Shown here: positions 1-7,841 of the stretch, in pieces | How the letters are laid out: each line of letters starts with the position of its first letter | Position numbering within the stretch: position 1 is the stretch's first letter | DNA from: Ornithodoros turicata | Lineage: Eukaryota > Arthropoda > Arachnida > Ixodida > Argasidae | DNA length: 64,000 bases | Reading direction: 5' to 3' | Assembly: GCF_037126465.1 (NCBI RefSeq) | Contig: NC_088206.1 | Span: 33,424,573 to 33,488,572 of the forward strand | Program-made: the position numbers and the translations under genes | The notes under the pieces: model-generated | The model's input: the letters and a program-made list of their open reading frames with translations, nothing else | Told to the model about the DNA's origin: nothing | Databases searched by the model: none

Positions 1-1186
1 ACGAACGTTTCCACGCCTGATCGGTGACAGGTGGACGGAGGATTGATCGGGATCCAGATCGTAGTACAGTAGGAACTTGTTTCCAACGTAGTGGTCGTAT
101 TCGTAGGAGACGTGCTTCTCACACAGCTGCTCCAGGAGGTTGAAGTAGCTTCGGTGGTTCAGGTTATTGTTGAAGTCGAACGTGTCTATTCGCTGCATCC
201 CGTTCACGGTGAGCGTCGCCGACTCAATGTCGCAGTTCACGAATCGGTACGGGTCCCGATTGAATGCTCCCTGGTAGGCTAGGGTGGGCACGAATGCGAC
301 CACCACCTTAGACGGTATCTTCTCTGGAAATAAATCTTCCAGGCATGCATCCAGGTTGCCAACTGGTAGCGAGCGAATACGCGATTCACTTCCGGCCAGT
401 GTGTAGAGAGCCTTGCGCTTCTGCAATTCCGTTTCGTGTCCGAGGAATAGGCTGGGAGACACGGTGATTTTCTTTATGTACAAAGTGGCACTCATGATTT
501 CCACTTTATGCGTGTGCTGCTCCTGATCGGTCTTCATAATGCGGAACGCGTCGGAGCCTTGATAAAAAACAAGCCTAATTTCCACTCCCGATATGAGTAG
601 CTTAGGCTGCAGGAAAATGTCCGAGTTGATCTTGGAAACCAGGTCGATGGTCTTGCCGCCACGTGTGAGGTTGTATCGTTCGGCCGGTCCACGAGCGCGA
701 ATGTTGTTTTCCGTTTGACGCGCTTCTTCTTGCGTGTACAGACCTGCTTTATGCACGGTATTTTGCTCCGTGGTGCTGGCGTGAAGCAAAATATCCAAGT
801 AGCTTCTATAGCTATACAAATCATTATTCGTAATCATGGTCTGATTCAAGAAGACGGCTACGTTCTTGAAAAGCGAGCTGGCGAACGCGTTGACGGGGTA
901 GACCTCGTCGTAGGTCGTCCGATCGCCAGCCTGTGTTTCCGGTAGCGAACCATCGTCACGTACGATGCGGACTTTCGTCACTATGTACGCGGAGTTCAAA
1001 TCGAGATAGTGGTGCCCCAAATTCGAAAGCTGGAACTCTATGACGGAGGATATGTCAGCGACTGGGTAGAATACCTCATATTCCCCCCTTCAGTATATGC
1101 CACTGCGTTCCCGGCACGGAAAATAACTGTGTTTCCGACTTATCCAACAGAGGAGTGTCGGGATGTACGACGTTAATCGTGTCCAT
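1..1186 (-). pseudogene. F54H12.2-like capsid-type protein of a Maverick/adintovirus-like element (partial, frameshifted)
   Basis: A minus-strand reading frame opens with ATG at 1186 and runs off the left edge, so the C-terminus is missing. The first 36 codons end at a TGA at 1078-1076. The neighbouring frame, entered at the C6 run 1083-1088, was open in every stretch I translated down to position 1 (not checked codon by codon). It carries family-like stretches such as IEFQLSNLGHHYLDLNSA and, near the left edge, LSPIRRGNVR. It resembles the metazoan family named after C. elegans F54H12.2, found in Maverick/Polinton elements. A capsid role, perhaps the major capsid protein, is inferred from family context and not shown here. 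It lies 7 bases after the pX-like gene, in the same operon. A one-base change in a homopolymer could be decay or a sequencing error. Confidence 0.75.
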
Positions 1187-1193
1187 CTCGCAA

Positions 1194-1538
1194 CTAAATT
1201 GTGGCCGCGCAACCAGCGTGATTTATGCCGTCGAAGACGTCCGGTTTTCTCCTCTTTCTTCGCCCGCCAGCACCCCCGAGGTCGCGGAGAATGTCACGGC
1301 ACGTATCTTTCGCCGATCTCTTAAGCGCACTTCGGAAAGAGTCTCCCTCCGACAGATTTTTGGCCACGCGCTTAGCGGCCGCAACAGCCGTCTTTTTTAA
1401 GTAGGGCGATACGCGTTTGAAGAGTGGAATAGCGAAACGCCCGAGCTGAGAAAAGAAATTGCCTCCCCTCTGGTACAGGTGCGACCTGTATACCGTTGGA
1501 ACGCCAAATCCGTAGATTGGTACCGCTTTAGTGTACAT
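1194..1538 (-). CDS. pX-like small basic virion protein
   Basis: A 114-residue protein. The N-terminus is glycine/aromatic rich (PIYGFGVPTVY, then QRGGNFFSQLGR). A hydrophobic and lysine-rich helix follows (PLFKRVSPYLKKTAVAAAKR), and the tail is strongly basic (GGRRKRRKP) before a short hydrophobic end. This layout is typical of the short pX/pVI-like proteins encoded beside the capsid genes of Maverick and adintovirus-like elements, which are thought to bind membrane or packaged DNA. The start overlaps the stop of the upstream capsid-type gene by 11 bases, and the next gene starts 7 bases downstream. The frame is intact. The exact function is unknown. Confidence 0.7.
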   Translation of the reverse strand: MYTKAVPIYGFGVPTVYRSHLYQRGGNFFSQLGRFAIPLFKRVSPYLKKTAVAAAKRVAKNLSEGDSFRSALKRSAKDTCRDILRDLGGAGGRRKRRKPDVFDGINHAGCAATI

Positions 1539-2805
1539 GCTTAAAGTGCAGCGTCAGCGTCGATCTACCGCGATTTTGTAGCGGTAGCTTGCGACCCGTG
1601 TCGTCGCGTATAGAGACGGTGATTGAGGAAATTTCGCGCTGCACTAACTTAAAATACTGAACGGGTAGAAAACTGAAACTCAGTTGTTCTTTCGTTCTAT
1701 CGTATACGAATGGAATTAATTTCAGTATCGGATGCCGCCCGTTTCCCACTACGGAGGGCGTGACGAGATCCGTGTATATCATAATACAGTTAATGGGAAG
1801 ATCTATGGTCACTTCATCGACGCCCGTATCGTTTTCCGTAAATACGGTTTTCGCGCCGAAACCCAGTAGGTACGCAAAGTAATCGGATAATGTAAGCGAC
1901 ACGTTTTCCCGCAAGCTCAACGAACACTTCCTCGCCCACGCATCGTACGTGAGGGAAGCCTCCGGCTGCAGACGCTCATGGATGGCGCTCACGAGAGCTT
2001 CGGGTGTTTCGTAGTAATTTGGTGGAAGTGAAATGCGCCGACTTTCCGTCTCTTGAGTGTTTATGTGGACGCGGTACGTCTTCACTATGGGATTACACGT
2101 GATGTGCTTTCGGGATCCTTCAACATGGATGTGCTTCACCTGAATGAGGTCCAGGAACTCGGTCGACAAGTTGAAATTCGTCGGGAGAGAAAGCGAGTAA
2201 GTGTTGTCTTTGTATTCCACCCGTGATTCTGTATCGTTCGTCGCTCTGAAGAATTCGTTGAATGTGTCGGTAATGAGCGATCGGGGTTCTAAAATTAGAT
2301 CGTTATTGATCACTATCACCCGGCGAACTCGCATCATAACGGCTCTTTCCTCCGCGAGCGGTAACACGTTTGGGACGGCGCGTACTTTACCGCCCTCCCG
2401 GTGATCTCCATCGATGTCGACGATTCCAAAGGCGAGATGCAGCGGTCTGTCGATTAGTTTCGCCGAGCGCACGCGCGACGGTAGCTTAAACACGTAGTGA
2501 TCTTCCTCGTAAGTCCACTCTATCCCATATTCGGGGAATATTTTATTCAATAGCGTGTCCGTGTCTTCGAACGTGAGCTGTTTTGTTTGCCACTTCTCCG
2601 TTGATAGCGTTATCAGGTTATCAGGCGCTTGGTTCACGTTCAGGAAGCTGTTGGGAATGGAAAATCCCTCTAGACCGACGACGTACGAATCATCCAGGTG
2701 TAGTGGCTTATCTAACGCGGTCGTGAAGTCATTCAGCGTGTTGGACGGGTACAGGTCCATGCTGGCGTTCGAGAGCAGATACACGTAAAATTCATTTTCT
2801 GACAT
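1528..2805 (-). CDS. Capsid-associated protein of a Maverick/adintovirus-like element
   Basis: An intact 425-residue frame beginning MSENEFYVYLLSNASMDLYP, the characteristic opening of a protein family that travels with the F54H12.2-like protein, the packaging ATPase and the chromodomain integrase in arthropod and cnidarian Maverick-like elements. The predicted content is beta-rich with no membrane segment or signal peptide, which suits a jelly-roll virion component. Whether it is the penton-type or another capsid protein cannot be decided without structure prediction. The start overlaps the end of the integrase gene by 14 bases and the end overlaps the pX-like gene by 11 bases, so translation of this block is tightly packed. 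No stop or frameshift interrupts it. Confidence 0.75.
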   Translation of the reverse strand: MSENEFYVYLLSNASMDLYPSNTLNDFTTALDKPLHLDDSYVVGLEGFSIPNSFLNVNQAPDNLITLSTEKWQTKQLTFEDTDTLLNKIFPEYGIEWTYEEDHYVFKLPSRVRSAKLIDRPLHLAFGIVDIDGDHREGGKVRAVPNVLPLAEERAVMMRVRRVIVINNDLILEPRSLITDTFNEFFRATNDTESRVEYKDNTYSLSLPTNFNLSTEFLDLIQVKHIHVEGSRKHITCNPIVKTYRVHINTQETESRRISLPPNYYETPEALVSAIHERLQPEASLTYDAWARKCSLSLRENVSLTLSDYFAYLLGFGAKTVFTENDTGVDEVTIDLPINCIMIYTDLVTPSVVGNGRHPILKLIPFVYDRTKEQLSFSFLPVQYFKLVQREISSITVSIRDDTGRKLPLQNRGRSTLTLHFKHVH

Positions 2806-3835
2806 CGCTGGCGGGCACCCAAGAATCGTGATCTTTGGCGTATCCGAACCAACGAACCAAGTAGTGCAATACCCCGTTAATTTTCTTCTTTCTAATCACC
2901 GCGGATATGAGTCGCTTATCGTACGAGGAAAGATGGTGGACGGGCTGCAGCTCCTGCTCGTAGAATGATCCCAGTATTTCTTTTCCCGTCGAATCTTTCA
3001 CGTACACTACGGGCGGATCGGTCTTTCTCGTTCGCGACACCTCGAACACTTCGGCCGTCCACCTTTGATCGTAGCCTTTGGCGAACACGCCGCGATCTAA
3101 CGCGAGCCTCACCTGGTCCCCTGATTTATACTTGCTCTCGCGCGGGGTCGTCTTACGATTTAATCTGTTGAACAGAGCTACTTCATTTCCGGCGTTCACG
3201 TTTTTCGGCTTTTCGCCCGTGACGGAGTGTACCGAGTCGTTATAGTCGGCCACTATCTTCGGCAGCGCGTTGATATAATTAAACTTCCCCGTACTAGTGA
3301 AATGCCTGGCTATTCTTTCCCTAATTGTTCTCTGCACGCGTTCACAGGAGGCCGCTTTCATTCCGCTCTGCGTGCTATAGTGATTTAGTAGCGACTGAAA
3401 GTACTGACGAACGGGGGAACCCCAAAATTCGCTCCCGCGATCCGTGAGCAAATTCTTTGGAATTCCGTGACGGAAAACTCGTTGGAAGGCTTTCTTTACG
3501 TCTTGCGGGCGCTTTGTGCGAATGGGGACCATGTACAGGTACCTCGATAGCGTATCTATGACCGTTAGGATGTACCTGAAGCCCTTGTTAAATTTCTGAT
3601 ATTTACGCATATCCAGAAGGTCTGCCTGATATAAATCCCGCACGTGAGTTGCGATGATGGAGCGCCGCTTAAATTTTTTCTTCACTGGCTTGTGAAGGGT
3701 GTAAGCATCTTCTTTTTTCAGCTGTTCCACGGCTTCTGCGTGCGTGAGCTTGTGATAACGTCGGTACCGATCAACTCCACCTAACCCTTTCTCCTTGATC
3801 TTTCTATAGGGCCCCATATTTGCTCCAGCGAGCAA
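2792..3835 (-). CDS. Maverick/Polinton-type integrase with C-terminal chromodomain
   Basis: A 347-residue retroviral-type (rve) integrase. The likely start is the second methionine (3817), because the preceding gene ends at 3804. Counting from 3835, the DDE core spans about residues 65-200, with candidate catalytic residues D72 (QADLLDM), D132 (LLTDRGSEF) and E165 (AASCERVQRT), 32 residues apart. An SH3-like DNA-binding segment lies near 235-295. A chromodomain occupies about 303-345 (HYLVRWFGYAKDHDSWVP), with the aromatic residues expected of a methyl-lysine cage. Chromodomains are known on Polinton and some LTR-element integrases, where they may steer integration to marked chromatin. The three acidic residues are present and the frame is intact, so this protein could in principle be active. 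Confidence 0.88.
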   Translation of the reverse strand: MLAGANMGPYRKIKEKGLGGVDRYRRYHKLTHAEAVEQLKKEDAYTLHKPVKKKFKRRSIIATHVRDLYQADLLDMRKYQKFNKGFRYILTVIDTLSRYLYMVPIRTKRPQDVKKAFQRVFRHGIPKNLLTDRGSEFWGSPVRQYFQSLLNHYSTQSGMKAASCERVQRTIRERIARHFTSTGKFNYINALPKIVADYNDSVHSVTGEKPKNVNAGNEVALFNRLNRKTTPRESKYKSGDQVRLALDRGVFAKGYDQRWTAEVFEVSRTRKTDPPVVYVKDSTGKEILGSFYEQELQPVHHLSSYDKRLISAVIRKKKINGVLHYLVRWFGYAKDHDSWVPASDVRK

Positions 3836-4256
3836 TTCGCTGTATTTTCAAAGCGCTTATAATTTTCGATACTTTTTTGTACCAGCGGGGTTTCTTGATG
3901 AGCGCGCTACGACGTGCTAAGTAGCTCACGAGAGCCACAATGTTTGAGCGATTGATTCGCTTCCCTCTATATACTAGCACATTATCCACCTGCCAGGTGA
4001 ATACTTTCTTCAATTCTTTCAGCACAGATTTCGCGCGTGCTTTATCAACGCCGGAGGGTAGAAGATTAAAATCGAATGGATTGGGTTCCGGTTCGGGCTC
4101 CGAATGGACAGGTTCCAGAGGAGGAGGGGGAGGAGGAGGAGGATGATAGTGAGCTCGCTTCAGCAAGTAATAGAGGGCTTCCAGTATTTTGCCCACTTTT
4201 ACATCGTCCGAATCGTTAGATTTCAGAACTTCACCTATTTCTATTCTATGAGCCAT
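3804..4256 (-). CDS. Conserved Maverick-associated protein with polyproline linker
   Basis: About 150 residues starting MAHRIEIGEV at 4256. The frame is open further upstream to 4349, but that part is the neighbouring gene read out of frame, so the start inside the overlap is preferred. The protein has an N-terminal acidic helix, a run of eight prolines with a Pro-Glu stretch (about residues 43-62), and a conserved-looking C-terminal domain. That domain contains NPFDFNLLPSGVDKARAK and GKRINRSNIVALVSYLARR and ends in a basic region. I recognise the pattern from genes adjacent to chromodomain integrases in such elements but know no established function. The start overlaps the stop of the upstream small basic gene by 11 bases, and the end overlaps the integrase frame. 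Confidence 0.6.
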   Translation of the reverse strand: MAHRIEIGEVLKSNDSDDVKVGKILEALYYLLKRAHYHPPPPPPPPLEPVHSEPEPEPNPFDFNLLPSGVDKARAKSVLKELKKVFTWQVDNVLVYRGKRINRSNIVALVSYLARRSALIKKPRWYKKVSKIISALKIQRIARWSKYGAL

Positions 4257-4616
4257 GACCGATGGCTTTGGATATCGCTCGCCCGGCGACTCCCGCCACG
4301 AGACTTGATAGCCCTGAGAGGAGCAGTGGAAGTATGGGAATGAGACCACCTCGTTGTCCCCTAATATATTTCTTCAACTGCCGGGGGCACTTATGAAGAG
4401 ACTTGTAGGCGAGGAAGCGGAGAATTTTTTTGTGTTTCTTCAGGTTTTTATGAAGTTCGAAAGTGGGATATTTCCGCGTAGAATATTCAGACAGATTTCC
4501 GAAAGGATTCGAATGTCGTCGCAGCTGAGCTCTTTAAGTAACTCTGCGCGGTGCGTCGGTTTGCTGGCGGCCAATACTTTGAGGAGCGTGAGATGTCTTC
4601 TAAGATCGGCCGTCAT
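4246..4616 (-). pseudogene. Small basic Maverick-associated protein (frameshifted)
   Basis: ATG at 4616 overlaps the ATPase stop as ATGA. The first 58 codons begin MTADLRRHLTLLKVLAAS and end at a TGA at 4442-4440. The adjacent frame then continues with a lysine-rich segment (LKKHKKILRFLAYKSL), a glycine turn and a hydrophobic tail (LIPILPLLLSGLSSLVAG), stopping at TAG 4248-4246. This two-part architecture, a helical N-terminus followed by basic patches and a hydrophobic C-terminus, matches a very widespread small protein of Maverick/adintovirus-like elements. The break lies at an A5 run on the coding strand (4449-4445). Function is unknown; a minor virion or membrane-active role is inferred. 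Confidence 0.65.
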
Positions 4617-5230
4617 TTCGCGGGCGTAAACAGGAACTGCCGGTCGTGCGGTAAAATACCCGTTCGCAGGCTACGAGAGGGAGGTGTTTGCGCGTGCAGA
4701 TCCACAACTAAATAACCGTGCGCCTTCTCCGTCGCCTGGTTATATGCGTCGAGAAAATAGGAAAGCCCCTGTTTCCCGAATACCTGACGTCCGAAGGTTT
4801 CGATCTGTTGTACGGACCGCGCATTCCGGAACAATACGATATAACTGGCGTTCAGCGATATCGTTCGAAAAGTGGCGTTATGATAGAACAAGGCTTGTGT
4901 GATCAGGATCACGGACGCATTCTTATGATGGCTACCACGTACAAACAACGACTCTACCTCCGATAGAACCCCCTTTTCCGTGATTTGATCGTCAATAACT
5001 ATGAGAGTGGGATATCGCTCATCCCAATCTGCGGGTATCCTATCCATAAACTCCACACCATTGAAATCCTTTTCCCAGCCGGCTGCATACTTTCGTACGT
5101 AGAGTATCTTCTGCGGTGGAATGCTAAATAATTCGGGGTGTCTCATTATATTCTGCGTGAGCACCGTCTTCCCACACATGGACGCGCCGGAGATGAGAAT
5201 TCGAGCAGGGTGCTGGAACTGCATGCGCAT
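4613..5230 (-). CDS. Genome-packaging ATPase, A32/FtsK-HerA type
   Basis: An intact 205-residue P-loop ATPase. Walker A is GASMCGKT at residues 15-22, Walker B is TLIVIDD ending at D80-D81, and a downstream arginine-rich segment (IVLFRNARS) is placed like the sensor region of the family. Length and motif spacing fit the packaging ATPases of Polintons, adintoviruses and virophages, which drive DNA into a preformed capsid. It is the second gene of the operon as read on the minus strand. Its stop overlaps the next start as ATGA, which suggests coupled expression or extreme compaction. No intron signs are evident. Confidence 0.85.
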   Translation of the reverse strand: MRMQFQHPARILISGASMCGKTVLTQNIMRHPELFSIPPQKILYVRKYAAGWEKDFNGVEFMDRIPADWDERYPTLIVIDDQITEKGVLSEVESLFVRGSHHKNASVILITQALFYHNATFRTISLNASYIVLFRNARSVQQIETFGRQVFGKQGLSYFLDAYNQATEKAHGYLVVDLHAQTPPSRSLRTGILPHDRQFLFTPAK

Positions 5231-5281
5231 CGTGGAATAACTTGAGCAGACTGTGTAGCGAGGTGTGATGCATCTTTATTT

Positions 5282-5539
5282 TCATCCATAGCTCCTAGAG
5301 CGATTGATGATCGTCTCCAAGACTCTTATTTCTTCCTGACATAGTTCCTGAAGCTCGCGCAGTGATTGCTCCCTGTAAGCCGACAGGTACTCGTCCAAGA
5401 TTTCGCGTATGATTTCCCGCAACTTGTTTGCGGTGATACGGGAGCGCAATATGTGGCAGCACATCTCGACGAAGTTCTCTCGCTCGTGTGACGCCTCGAA
5501 GCGGAACAGCGCGGAGTTGATGCACCTGAGTCGCGCCAT
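5282..5539 (-). CDS. Small hypothetical protein, first gene of the minus-strand operon
   Basis: An 85-residue frame, MARLRCINSALFRFEASHER onwards, rich in Glu, Arg and Leu and probably largely alpha-helical (LREIIREILDEYLSAYREQS). I do not recognise the family. It lies 51 bases upstream of the packaging ATPase on the same strand, which is the main argument for its being real. Two overlapping minus-strand frames cover the same bases but have less plausible composition. Its ATG sits inside a GCGCCATCTGGTGGC word that could be a CTCF-type site. It could be a small regulatory or coiled-coil virion protein; this is a guess. Confidence 0.45.
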   Translation of the reverse strand: MARLRCINSALFRFEASHERENFVEMCCHILRSRITANKLREIIREILDEYLSAYREQSLRELQELCQEEIRVLETIINRSRSYG

Positions 5540-5640
5540 CTGGTGGCACGAGGTAAGTTTGGATGTATGAGATAAAGCCGCAGCAGGGTCGCTGCCGAGC
5601 GCGCCATCTGGCGGGCGCTAACGAAGGCTATGTTCAGCGG

Positions 5641-6125
5641 ACTTAGTCAGCCAATCAGTGGGCTTAGAATGGGGCCAATCGGTGGGCTTAAACGGGGGAC
5701 GGCCAATCAGAGGGCTTAGAAAGTCTGGAAAATGTGGAGAGTGATCAGTAGGCTTCGAATGGACCAATCAGCGGAGCCAGTTAATCAGCATAAAGGGGCG
5801 GAGCTGTGCTCAGCGATACGCATGCACCAATCAGCGTGAAGTGGGCAGACACGAGTAATTAGCATAAAGGGACGGAGCTACAGACAACCAATCAATGATC
5901 AGTAGGCTTAGCACGGGCCATTCAGCGTGAACTGGCCGGAGCCAAGCCAACTAATTAGCATGAAGGAGTGGAGCTACGGTAAGCCAATCAAAGATCAGTA
6001 GGCATAGCATGGGCCAATCAACGTGAAGTGGGCGGAGCTAATGGCGGCCAATCAGATCAGTAGGCTTAGCATGGCCCAATCAACGTGTGAAGTGGGCGGG
6101 GCTAATGGCGGCCAATCAGATGGCT
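5641..6125. promoter_or_regulatory. CCAAT-box/GC-box repeat array upstream of the viral-like operon
   Basis: About eleven CCAATC words, most followed by A and G or A, start at 5651, 5675, 5703, 5764, 5827, 5888, 5984, 6014, 6048, 6076 and 6112. They are embedded in irregular units of about 30-65 bases that share TAGGCTTAG, TTAGCATAAAGG and GTGGGCGGAGCTA. CCAATCA/G is the NF-Y consensus and GGGCGG is GC-box-like. The array ends about 100 bases 5' of the first minus-strand gene, where a promoter would sit. It may equally be a host minisatellite beside the insertion. Confidence 0.5.
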
Positions 6126-6240
6126 TTGGATTTGGCTTGTGTTGGCTTAGGACTGGATTGTGTTGGATTATAACTGGATTATGGCTTAGGATTGGATTGG
6201 AATTGGATTATAATTGGATTGGAATTGGATTAGAGAAAAC
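6126..6240. repeat. Degenerate TTGGATT-type simple repeat
   Basis: Short irregular repeats of ATTGGATT, GGATTATAA and TGGCTTAGG continue directly from the CCAAT array. It probably arose from the same words by slippage. It has no coding signal. Confidence 0.7.
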
Positions 6241-7841
6241 TCTTGGCTATAGGACTTCTTTCTATACTACTGTTGTGTGCCTGGTGGAGGGTGCATGGTA
6301 TCACCCGTCCAGGATAGCTTCCACTAAGCCGGAAAGTGACTGCGAAGAGTGAATGCTTACTGTTAGGAGTTGGAAGAGTCGAAGAAGCACCCAGCACTGG
6401 TCAATTGTAAAGGTGGGCTGCACAGAGATAATGACTGCCCATGGGCAGCAAAGAGGACATGCAAGAAGTTAGAGAACTGTCACTGGGAGAATATTTCCTA
6501 CTCACCATGTTTACCAAACATATGGTGTAAAAAAATTAGGCTAACACTGAAAAGCAAACCTGTAGAATTAGATTTTGGATTGTGTTAGATGTTGTTTTTG
6601 TGTTGTCATTGTTGTAGTCTATGTTGTTCCGTATAAGCCTGTTCTTAACTTTGTAATTCCACAGATTCATGTCATTTCATAAGGTGACCTGACACATTAG
6701 CATGCATGCTTCAGACATATGTCATAGTTGCAAATAAGTTCCAATGAAAACGAAAGGAAAGTTAGGTAGCAAGCGAGCTGGTGGTGACGATCCATGACTT
6801 GAAAACCCGAGACGAGGTAGTGACAAAAACAGACAAACACAAACACGGTCTCAAACTCAGCTCTGTTTTTGTCCCTGCCTCGTCTCGGGTTTTCAAGTCA
6901 TGGTTCCAATGAAAGTTTACTGATGTCCTTTTTGTGAAGTTGCCAAGTGTCCCTTGCTGCCAGAAGGTCATATACGGATGAAAGAAATGGCTCACCCCAA
7001 TGTTGGGTACACTTTTGCAAATAATTGTATAAAATTTTGCACTTGGCATAGAAAAGAACTTAAAAAGTACAAGAACGGCGGGTGCTCTACCAGTCCTTGG
7101 GTATCTACTAGTTGTATTTGTAGTGTATTTATTGTGTACCGTAATTTCATGCGTATCAGCAACAGCTTGGCGTGATTCTTTCTTCGCACAGGCGCTCTGC
7201 GGCTTGTCGACCGGTGTGGCTTATCTCATAACTATTTTCCCCTGGTGTTTTCCCCATACCGTGTTGTTAACGAAAGGGCTGACACCCCACGAGACATCTC
7301 TGGCACAGCACCGCCCTGTCAATGCACGAACAATGCGAAACGGGAGCGTCCACATTCGAGTAGACTGACCCTCCTGGTACCTTCCCCAAAGCAGGTTTAA
7401 CGAAAGTGGTGAGAGTGATTGATGTCTTCTGGAAGGCCACTAACACATGGATCCATGAAAAACATGCAACGAGGCCACAGTCCGAACTTGATAGAACACT
7501 ACAACTGACCTCCTTTGATGTACACCATACCGAACCCAGACTATGGATCACAGGGTTTACGGCTTTCTCTATGGTCTCCTTTGTTGTACAAATCAGCCGT
7601 GTCGTATTGCCTGCGGCTTATCTGCGAACGCAGCTTATCTGCCAGAAAATTTTCAAAATGTTCCTGAAAACAGGTCCTGTGAGTTAAATGCAGTACAGCT
7701 TATAGACATGAAATTACGGTATATGTTTTATTGAATTTCTCTAAAATAATACAAGGGTGGAAAAAAAAAGTACAGTGTGATGAAACCTCTCGAGTACAAA
7801 CAGTTCAGGACTGATGTTCCATAAAAGATTCGAGATGCAAA
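6241..7841. other. No gene recognised; contains one hairpin
   Basis: Only short frames occur on both strands, with no recognisable protein. Apart from the inverted repeat at 6793-6903 I see no supported feature. Confidence 0.6.
6793..6903. repeat. 111-bp fold-back hairpin
   Basis: Arms 6793-6834 and 6862-6903 are inverted copies of 42 bases with about two mismatches, starting CCATGACTTGAAAACCCGAG. The loop is 27 bases. It looks like a small fold-back MITE remnant. No clear target duplication is seen. Confidence 0.8.

Larger units (their letters stand above)
1..5540 (-). mobile_element. Integrated Maverick/Polinton (adintovirus-like) element, capsid-integrase half
   Basis: Eight co-oriented, closely packed genes encode the packaging ATPase, chromodomain integrase, two capsid-type proteins, two small basic proteins, a proline-linker protein and a short leading protein. 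This combination is diagnostic of Maverick/Polinton or adintovirus-like elements. Missing from the window are a protein-primed DNA polymerase B, an adenain-type protease and long terminal inverted repeats. They may lie left of position 1, since the F54H12.2-like gene is cut by the window edge. The right boundary is near 5540-5640. Two frameshifts argue for an old or erroneous copy, but five of the eight frames, including the ATPase, integrase and one capsid-type protein, are open. Confidence 0.8.

Noticed and set aside
91..282. Plus-strand 63-residue frame
   Set aside because: It lies opposite the F54H12.2-like coding frame, which has family-like sequence across the same bases.
3804..4349. 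Upstream start for the proline-linker protein at 4349
   Set aside because: The first 31 codons are the neighbouring small basic gene read in another frame; the start at 4256 fits the overlap pattern of the operon.
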